Of a stretch of 5,310 nt of DNA, positions 1 through 3,815 are shown one piece after another (position 1 is the stretch's first letter; the number at the start of each line of letters is the position of its first letter). Position numbers and translations under genes: made by a program. The notes beneath the pieces were generated by a model. It did no database searches. It was given only the letters and a program-made list of their open reading frames with translations, and was not told the DNA's origin. This stretch comes from Thermoplasmata archaeon (lineage in GTDB: Archaea > Thermoplasmatota > Thermoplasmata > Lutacidiplasmatales > UBA184): the NCBI GenBank assembly GCA_022749905.1, contig JAKIWU010000099.1, positions 1-5,310 of the forward strand, read 5' to 3'.

Positions 1-30
1 CCCGAGCCGCCCGCCCCGCCGCCCCACTAG
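1..30 (+). CDS. Possible 3' end of an upstream gene (partial, proline-rich tail)
   Basis: Reading from base 1, frame 1 gives nine codons, PEPPAPPPH, before a TAG stop at 28-30. A short Pro/Ala-rich C-terminal tail would be plausible for a GC-rich genome, and the following bases up to 117 contain no other gene. Nothing identifies the product, and a nine-codon open stretch is easily due to chance. This could equally be non-coding. Confidence 0.2.
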   Translation, partial: PEPPAPPPH

Positions 31-53
31 GGGACCCCCGGGCCGCGGGCGGA

Positions 54-80
54 AGCTGTATCAATAGGGACCGGTTACAA
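54..80 (+). promoter_or_regulatory. Promoter-like AT-richer stretch upstream of the PhoU-like gene
   Basis: This is the only AT-richer patch between the possible upstream stop (28-30) and the ATG at 118. It contains TGTATCAATAG (56-66) and GTTACAA (74-80), either of which could act as a degenerate archaeal TATA element with transcription starting roughly 25 bases downstream. There is no clear consensus match and no strong Shine-Dalgarno sequence before 118. The call rests on composition and position only. Confidence 0.25.
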
Positions 81-117
81 CCTACGGAGCCTGTAAGAGG
101 TTCCGGGGCGGATTCGC

Positions 118-1158
118 ATGGCGTGGAACAGCCCGACGCGGGAGCGACGGGTCTTGAAGGCCGGCCACTCGTCGATCGCGGTGACCCTCCCGAAGCCGTG
201 GGCCGAGGCGATGAACCTACGTCCCGGCGACCTGGTCGTGTTCGACCAGAACGACGACGGCACGCTCTTCCTCAAGCCCTCCCCAGGACCGACGGCGGTG
301 GCAGCCGGGGTCCCCTATCTCGTCGAGGCCCACTCGTTCGAGTCGCCCGGGCTTCTCGAACGGCTCGTCATCGGCGCGTACCGTGTCGGCCACGACTCGA
401 TCGAGATCCGCACCCAGGTCGCGCTCACCCCCGAGCAGCTGGAGGAGCTCCAGCAGGCAGCGCGCCGCCTGCTCGGCGTGTCGGTGGTCGCCCAGGAACC
501 GAACCGCGTCCTCTTGCAGAATTTCATCGATCCTTCGAAGTACGGGCTGCCGCAGCTCGTGCAGCGCATGAAGATGATTCTCGTCAGCACCATCGAGGAG
601 TCGGAGGAGCTCGCGCGACGGGGGACCCGCTCGCGAAGGCTCACGTCGCTCCGCGAAGAGACGGAGCGGGTCCTCGCGCTCCTGGTCCGGCAGCTCTTCC
701 TCGCGAGCCGTGACTGGTCCCTCGCCCGGCGGATCGGAAGCCCGGACCCCCGCCAGCTCCTCGAGTGGCGCGTCGTGGTCCATGCCCTCGAGGAGCTCGG
801 CGGGCTCGTCGGGGAGATCGCCCGCGATCTCCAGGAGTCGAAGCCACCGGCGAGTGCCCGCGATCCCACGCTCCTCTCCTTGCTGCGGGAGCTCAAGGCC
901 GGCCTCTCGAGCGTCGTCGACGCGATCATGCACCCGAGCCTCGAGACGGTGGCTGAGGTGTACGCCGAGAGCGCGCACCTTGCCGCGGCGGCGCGCGACG
1001 GAGCCCGTCGGCTGAAGGCACCCGCGAAGCGCCGGGGGGTCCACAGCGCCTTCGTGGCCGTGCAGCGAAGCGCGGCGTGCCTCTCCTCCCTTTCGCAGGT
1101 CGCGCTCGATCGCACCGTCGCGGGAGGGAATGGGACCCTGCTCGCGCCGCCTGCCTGA
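118..1158 (+). CDS. AbrB-domain / PhoU-like regulatory protein (archaeal PhoU family)
   Basis: This 346-residue protein has three parts. Residues about 5-54 look like an AbrB/SpoVT-type swapped-hairpin DNA-binding domain: the pattern RVLKAG...SIAVTLPKPW (11-28), then RPGD (35-38) and DGTLFLKP (47-54). Residues about 65-134 form a mixed alpha/beta linker typical of archaeal members. From NFIDPSKYGLPQLVQRM (135-151) onward the protein is helical, rich in Glu, Arg and Leu, and resembles tandem PhoU-like bundles to about residue 330. Such fusions are common in archaea and are annotated as phosphate-uptake regulators, although many are not next to phosphate genes. Here no Pst transporter or phosphate gene is visible, so the regulated process is unknown. 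The protein is cytosolic, with no signal or membrane helix. ATG 118 is chosen because it places the AbrB domain at the very N-terminus. A 148-base gap separates it from tatA, so it is probably transcribed separately. Confidence 0.85.
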   Translation: MAWNSPTRERRVLKAGHSSIAVTLPKPWAEAMNLRPGDLVVFDQNDDGTLFLKPSPGPTAVAAGVPYLVEAHSFESPGLLERLVIGAYRVGHDSIEIRTQVALTPEQLEELQQAARRLLGVSVVAQEPNRVLLQNFIDPSKYGLPQLVQRMKMILVSTIEESEELARRGTRSRRLTSLREETERVLALLVRQLFLASRDWSLARRIGSPDPRQLLEWRVVVHALEELGGLVGEIARDLQESKPPASARDPTLLSLLRELKAGLSSVVDAIMHPSLETVAEVYAESAHLAAAARDGARRLKAPAKRRGVHSAFVAVQRSAACLSSLSQVALDRTVAGGNGTLLAPPA

Positions 1159-1178
1159 TCCCGCGTAGGAATCCCGAC

Positions 1179-1198
1179 GCGGTTCCCCACCGAACCGC
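1179..1198 (+). repeat. 7-bp hairpin just after the PhoU-like gene
   Basis: GCGGTTC (1179-1185) and GAACCGC (1192-1198) are perfect reverse complements around a six-base loop, CCCACC. The hairpin begins 20 bases after the TGA at 1156-1158. It may shape the 3' end of the regulator transcript. No T-run follows, so it does not look like a classical intrinsic terminator, and archaeal terminators usually depend on T-tracts rather than hairpins. Confidence 0.4.
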
Positions 1199-1238
1199 CC
1201 CCTCGAGCTGCGGCCCTTCATATGGATCGAATCCGGAC

Positions 1239-1271
1239 CGTTCGTACGGGACCGACTCGGCCATACGAACG
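1239..1271 (+). promoter_or_regulatory. Perfect 8-bp inverted repeat in the tatA promoter region (candidate operator)
   Basis: CGTTCGTA (1239-1246) and TACGAACG (1264-1271) are exact reverse complements with a 17-base spacer, so the arm centres are 25 bases apart. Allowing one bulged C at 1238, the match extends to GA/TC on the outside. The right arm ends directly against the TATA-like element at 1272-1279, so a protein bound here would overlap the region where TBP/TFB sit. It could be an operator for the Tat/respiratory cluster. A structured leader is the alternative if transcription starts further upstream. Confidence 0.45.
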
Positions 1272-1279
1272 TCATAAGC
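1272..1279 (+). promoter_or_regulatory. TATA-like element upstream of tatA
   Basis: TCATAAGC lies about 28-35 bases before the ATG at 1307, in an otherwise GC-rich gap, and is followed by AGATTT (1281-1286). That distance fits an archaeal promoter whose transcript starts at or just before the start codon. No convincing Shine-Dalgarno sequence precedes 1307, which agrees with a leaderless or near-leaderless mRNA. A second AT-rich site, TTCATATGGA (1218-1227), is an alternative promoter. Confidence 0.35.
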
Positions 1280-1306
1280 GAGATTTCCGGGTGCGCGGAC
1301 GGGACC

Positions 1307-1507
1307 ATGTTCGATTCGATCGACGACTGGTTGATCATCGCCGTTGTGATCGGGATCCTGTTCTACGGCTCGACGAAGATCCCGCAGCTCGCCCGCAGCC
1401 TCGGCCGCTCGGTCGGGGAGTTCAAGCGGGGCCGTCTCGAGGTCGAGCGCGAGCTCAAGGCCGAACAGGGAACGACCGAGGCCAGCGCCACGAACCCCGC
1501 GCACTAG
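1307..1507 (+). CDS. tatA: Sec-independent protein translocase subunit TatA
   Basis: A 66-residue protein with the full TatA plan: a short acidic N-terminus (MFDSIDDW), one membrane helix (about 8-20), a hinge at Y20-G21, then an amphipathic helix with S22-T-K24-I-P26 followed by LARSLGRSVGEFKRG (28-42), matching the family pattern of FG, a K-hydrophobic-P step, then a spaced-glycine helix ending in FK. The tail is short, charged and probably disordered. TatA oligomers form the transient pathway through which folded proteins cross the cytoplasmic membrane after TatC recognises their signal. It is the first gene of the Tat/respiratory cluster and stands slightly apart from tatC (97 bases), which could allow the usual excess of TatA over TatC. 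The ATG at 1307 is supported by the correct length of the N-terminal segment. Confidence 0.93.
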   Translation: MFDSIDDWLIIAVVIGILFYGSTKIPQLARSLGRSVGEFKRGRLEVERELKAEQGTTEASATNPAH

Positions 1508-1544
1508 GACCGACCCGAGACGACCGGCGATGTCGCGAAGCGTG

Positions 1545-1565
1545 TGGCGGGCCGGACCACCGCCA
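1545..1565 (+). repeat. 6-bp hairpin in the tatA-tatC gap
   Basis: TGGCGG (1545-1550) and CCGCCA (1560-1565) pair perfectly around a nine-base loop. The hairpin is 37 bases after the tatA stop and directly abuts the G-run motif at 1566-1584. It may stabilise the 3' end of a tatA-only transcript or modulate readthrough into tatC. In GC-rich DNA a stem of this size can also occur by chance. Confidence 0.3.
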
Positions 1566-1584
1566 GGGAGGGCGGGGAGGAGGG
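1566..1584 (+). other. G-quadruplex-type motif upstream of tatC
   Basis: Four G-runs lie on the coding strand: GGG 1566-1568, GGG 1570-1572, GGGG 1574-1577 and GGG 1582-1584, with loops of 1, 1 and 4 bases. This satisfies the usual four-tract consensus and ends 20 bases before the tatC ATG, so the mRNA could fold here. Part of the purine run also contains GGAGG (1576-1580, 1583-1587), but too far from 1605 to be a standard ribosome site. Confidence 0.4.
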
Positions 1585-1596
1585 AGGCCGACCCGG

Positions 1597-1601
1597 GGTG
1601 A
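1597..1601 (+). promoter_or_regulatory. Ribosome binding site of tatC
   Basis: GGTGA, complementary to the archaeal 16S 3' end, lies three bases before ATG 1605, which is rather close. An in-frame TGA (1599-1601) overlaps it, so translation of tatC cannot start further upstream. Confidence 0.45.
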
Positions 1602-1604
1602 CCG

Positions 1605-2429
1605 ATGGGCGACCTCGATCGGATCCTCTCCGTGCTTTCGGAGGCGCGTCGCAGGCTGTTGCGCATCGCGCTCGTCCTCGGCCCGATCTTCGGATTCTTG
1701 CTGACCTTCGAGCTGCGGCCCATCACCCTGCGGATCGCCCCCTTCGCCGTGCCGTTGGCCTATCCCTACCCGAGTCTGTTCCACAACGTTGCGGCGCAGG
1801 TGTTCCTCGCGCTGAAGGTCTGGGCGCTGCCCCCCGGTGTCGCGCTCCTCAACCTCGGCGTCGGGGACTCCGTGGTCGTCCAGCTCGAGATCGGCGCTCT
1901 CCTCACGGTCATCCTCGGAATGCCGTGGATCATCCACGAGGTCGGCGCGTTCCTCATCCCGGCGCTCCGGGGACGGGAGCGCGACCTTCTCCGGCGGATC
2001 GGGATCCCCGCGACGCTGCTCTTCGCTGCCGGGACGCTCGTCGGCCTTCTCTTCCTGACCCCGCTCACCTTCCGGCTCCTCTTCGACTACGTCGCGGCCA
2101 TGGGGGCCGCCCCGGTCCTCGGCATCGAGTCGTTCGTCGAGTTCGCCCTTCTCTACTCGCTCGCGTTCGGCATCGCCTTCGAGCTTCCGGTCTTCGTCTA
2201 CGGCCTCACCCGCCTCGGGGTCGTGCGCGCCTCGAGCTGGAAGAAGCACTGGCGCGGCGCGGTGATCGGCTCTCTCGTCTTTGGCATGATCGTGACCCCC
2301 GACAACTCCGGGATCACGATGCTCCTCGTCGCAGCCCCGATGATCGCCCTCTACCTCGGGGGCGTCTGGTTCGCGGGCCGATGGGACTCGGCCCGAGCGT
2401 CGCCGCCGGCGCTCGCCGTGGGGGTGTAG
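1605..2429 (+). CDS. tatC: Sec-independent protein translocase subunit TatC
   Basis: A 274-residue polytopic membrane protein with TatC hallmarks. TatC is the receptor for twin-arginine signal peptides. The cytosolic N-terminus carries LSEARRRLL (11-19), matching the family HLxELRxRL motif; E13 aligns with the signal-binding glutamate of the E. coli protein, though the usual His is Val. After helix 1 and a long outer loop comes HEVGAFLIPALRGRERD (111-127), the conserved second cytosolic loop whose E125 corresponds to E. coli E103. TPDN (231-234) and the following AAP lie around helices 5 and 6. Six membrane helices can be drawn, at about 18-35, 92-115, 130-156, 175-200, 217-230 and 236-255. 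Length is typical. An in-frame stop six bases upstream fixes ATG 1605 as the earliest start. The next gene begins five bases after the stop. Confidence 0.95.
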   Translation: MGDLDRILSVLSEARRRLLRIALVLGPIFGFLLTFELRPITLRIAPFAVPLAYPYPSLFHNVAAQVFLALKVWALPPGVALLNLGVGDSVVVQLEIGALLTVILGMPWIIHEVGAFLIPALRGRERDLLRRIGIPATLLFAAGTLVGLLFLTPLTFRLLFDYVAAMGAAPVLGIESFVEFALLYSLAFGIAFELPVFVYGLTRLGVVRASSWKKHWRGAVIGSLVFGMIVTPDNSGITMLLVAAPMIALYLGGVWFAGRWDSARASPPALAVGV

Positions 2430-2434
2430 GCGTC

Positions 2435-2821
2435 ATGGCCCTCTTCTCCGACATCGACTGGGCGATCCTTCTCGTGGCGGGTGCCTTCCTCCTGTTCGGG
2501 AAGGACAATGCCGCCGTCCTCCGGACGCTCGGCCGCTACTACGGCCGGGCGCTCCGCCTGAAGCAGGAGCTCCTCGACGAGGTACGGCGCGCAGCCGACC
2601 TTCCCGTCACGCCGTCGGGTTCGCTCCCTTCGATCCGTCAGGCGATTCTCGACCTCGACGGACCCATCGCGGCCGGGGCCCCACAACCGCACCTCCCGCG
2701 ATCCCCCGCCTCGCTCACGGCGCGCCCCGCCGGGCCGAGTTCGTGGGCCGTCGCCCTTGGCGAAGGCACCTGGTCGCTCGCCGAGCCCGCGGCGGAGCTC
2801 GCGCCGAGGGGTCCGCCGTGA
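2435..2821 (+). CDS. TatA/TatB-like translocase subunit with a long proline-rich tail
   Basis: A 128-residue protein. Its N-terminal part is TatA/B-like: acidic-tryptophan start (SDIDW, 5-9), one membrane helix (about 10-21), F21-G22 hinge, then a basic amphipathic helix, AVLRTLGRYYGRALRLKQELLDEVRR written over residues 27-52 with glycines at 33 and 37, the same spacing as in the upstream TatA (G33, G37). It lacks the lysine-hydrophobic-proline step of canonical TatA (here KDNAAV) and has a longer charged helix, both more like TatB, so a TatB-type role with TatC in signal recognition is inferred. Residues about 60-128 are Pro/Ala-rich, low in predicted structure and unrecognised. GGTG (2423-2426) lies eight bases before ATG 2435. 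The stop overlaps the next gene's GTG. It could instead be a second TatA. Confidence 0.72.
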   Translation: MALFSDIDWAILLVAGAFLLFGKDNAAVLRTLGRYYGRALRLKQELLDEVRRAADLPVTPSGSLPSIRQAILDLDGPIAAGAPQPHLPRSPASLTARPAGPSSWAVALGEGTWSLAEPAAELAPRGPP

Positions 2822-3006
2822 GCGTTCTCGATGCGGACCAGATCGTGACCTTGACCGAGATCCTCGTCACGCTCGCGACGATCGGGATCGCCTGGGCGGT
2901 CTACTATGGCAGCGACCGGGCCGAGTTGCCGGGCGAGGCCCGCGTCCCAGAGCCGACGATCGCGGATGACTCCGCACCGGACACCGAGGGGAGGACCCTC
3001 ACGTGA
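2818..3006 (+). CDS. Small single-helix membrane protein, unrecognised
   Basis: A 62-residue protein starting at GTG 2818, whose last two bases share the TGA stop of the upstream gene (2819-2821), and ending in a TGA (3004-3006) that overlaps the Rieske GTG. GAGG (2806-2809) lies eight bases upstream. Residues 1-12 are short and mildly acidic, about 13-30 form one hydrophobic helix (EILVTLATIGIAWAVYY), and 31-62 are a soluble, acidic, proline-containing tail without cysteine or histidine, so it is unlikely to bind haem or metal. I do not recognise a family. Overlap on both sides implies translational coupling between the Tat genes and the Rieske gene. Plausible roles are a small accessory subunit of the cytochrome bc-type complex or an assembly/export helper. 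Its reading frame continues upstream of 2818 only as a shadow of the TatB-like gene. Confidence 0.7.
   Translation: MSVLDADQIVTLTEILVTLATIGIAWAVYYGSDRAELPGEARVPEPTIADDSAPDTEGRTLT
2990..2994 (+). promoter_or_regulatory. Ribosome binding site deciding the Rieske start
   Basis: GGAGG ends eight bases before GTG 3003, an ideal spacing. No comparable site precedes the later in-frame ATG at 3060. This supports GTG 3003 and so a long N-terminal segment in the Rieske protein. Confidence 0.6.
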
Positions 3007-3800
3007 TCGACTGCTCGATCGATTGCCCGGCGGGGGCGCTGGCGGCCCGCGCGGCCGAGATGCCGCTCGGGCAGGTACGCTGGCTCGCCCCCGTCGCTCC
3101 TCCGCAGGAGGTCGACGAAACGAAACGGAACGTGCTGAAGCTCCTCGCCGTCGCGGGCCTTGTGGGGGCCGCCGGGGGTGGGCTGGTGGGCGGAACCCTC
3201 CAATACGCGCAACCGCCGTCGATCGGATTGAGCGCGTTCCCGCGCGTCCAGCTCCTCGATCTCGACGGGGCCCCGCTCACGGTGTCGAAGGTCGAGAGCG
3301 AGTACAATGTGATGACGAACGACGTCCTCACCTTCGCCTACCCGCTGCGCAACGAACCGAACTTTCTCATCAATCTCGCCCCGTCCACGCCGGGCGGGAT
3401 CGGGGGGACGAACGCCAAGAACGGGATCGGGACCCGCAAGTCGATCGTCGCGTTCAGTGCGATCTGCCAGCACCTTGGCTGCCCTGCCCCCAACCTCGCG
3501 TTCTACCCGCCGGGTACCTGTCCCCAAACCCCGGGCGGTCGGCCGTTCTACCTTCACTGTAGCTGCCACGGTTCGACCTACGACGCAGCCGACGGCGCCT
3601 CGAACCTCACCGGCCCGGCGATCCTTCCCCTCCCCCAAGTGATGCTCGAGTGGCAGACCAGCGACGACACGATCTGGGCGGTGGACGAGGTAGGACCGCC
3701 CGTGAACGGCCGACTCAGCACCCTCCAGGGCGACTACGGGGTGGGGAACCAGTCGAAGCTCTCCCGGCAGAGCCCCATCACGCTCTGCAACATCGTGTAG
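3003..3800 (+). CDS. Rieske [2Fe-2S] iron-sulfur protein of a cytochrome bc-type complex
   Basis: A 265-residue Rieske protein that accepts electrons from quinol at the outer face of the membrane and passes them to a soluble or membrane-bound carrier. Cluster-binding boxes are CQHLGC (C155, H157, disulfide C160) and CSCHGSTYD (C186, disulfide C188, H189). S191 and Y193 match the residues that hydrogen-bond the cluster in mitochondrial Rieske. GPAILPLP (about 203-210) is the Pro loop. The N-terminus has a Tat-like signal anchor: TKRNVLK (40-46) followed by a Gly/Ala-rich hydrophobic helix (47-64). The usual arginine pair is Lys-Arg. Forty residues precede it, with C4 and C8, longer than usual. 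The segment between the boxes is 25 residues against 13 in bovine, and holds an extra C173. It lies 15 bases before cytochrome b. Start GTG 3003 is backed by GGAGG at 2990-2994; ATG 3060 is a weaker alternative. Confidence 0.95.
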   Translation: MIDCSIDCPAGALAARAAEMPLGQVRWLAPVAPPQEVDETKRNVLKLLAVAGLVGAAGGGLVGGTLQYAQPPSIGLSAFPRVQLLDLDGAPLTVSKVESEYNVMTNDVLTFAYPLRNEPNFLINLAPSTPGGIGGTNAKNGIGTRKSIVAFSAICQHLGCPAPNLAFYPPGTCPQTPGGRPFYLHCSCHGSTYDAADGASNLTGPAILPLPQVMLEWQTSDDTIWAVDEVGPPVNGRLSTLQGDYGVGNQSKLSRQSPITLCNIV

Positions 3801-3805
3801 GGAGG
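3801..3805 (+). promoter_or_regulatory. Ribosome binding site of cytochrome b
   Basis: GGAGG starts immediately after the Rieske TAG stop (3798-3800) and lies ten bases before GTG 3816. It supports the GTG start of cytochrome b. Confidence 0.55.
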
Positions 3806-3815
3806 ACGATCGGTC

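Noticed and set aside
31..60. GC-rich short palindromes such as CCCGGG and CCCC-ACTA-GGGG near the left edge, considered as a terminator
   Set aside because: The stems are only four to six bases, no T-tract follows, and such matches are common by chance in this composition.
217..1338. Minus-strand open frame of 373 codons across the regulator gene
   Set aside because: It mirrors the well-supported AbrB/PhoU-like gene and shows Arg/Glu-rich shadow composition without a family match.
1222..1704. ORF starting at ATG 1222 through tatA and the tatA-tatC gap
   Set aside because: It would run in another frame over tatA and the start of tatC, and its product is Arg/Gly-rich without any motif.
1544..2434. 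Upstream in-frame extension of the TatB-like gene, giving a 425-residue protein
   Set aside because: It overlaps nearly all of tatC in another frame, and its translation is Arg/Pro-rich shadow sequence. The TatA/B-like fold begins exactly at ATG 2435, which has its own ribosome site.
3060..3062. ATG 3060 as the Rieske start
   Set aside because: It has no Shine-Dalgarno sequence in front, whereas GTG 3003 has GGAGG eight bases upstream and a typical GTGA overlap. It remains a possible alternative.
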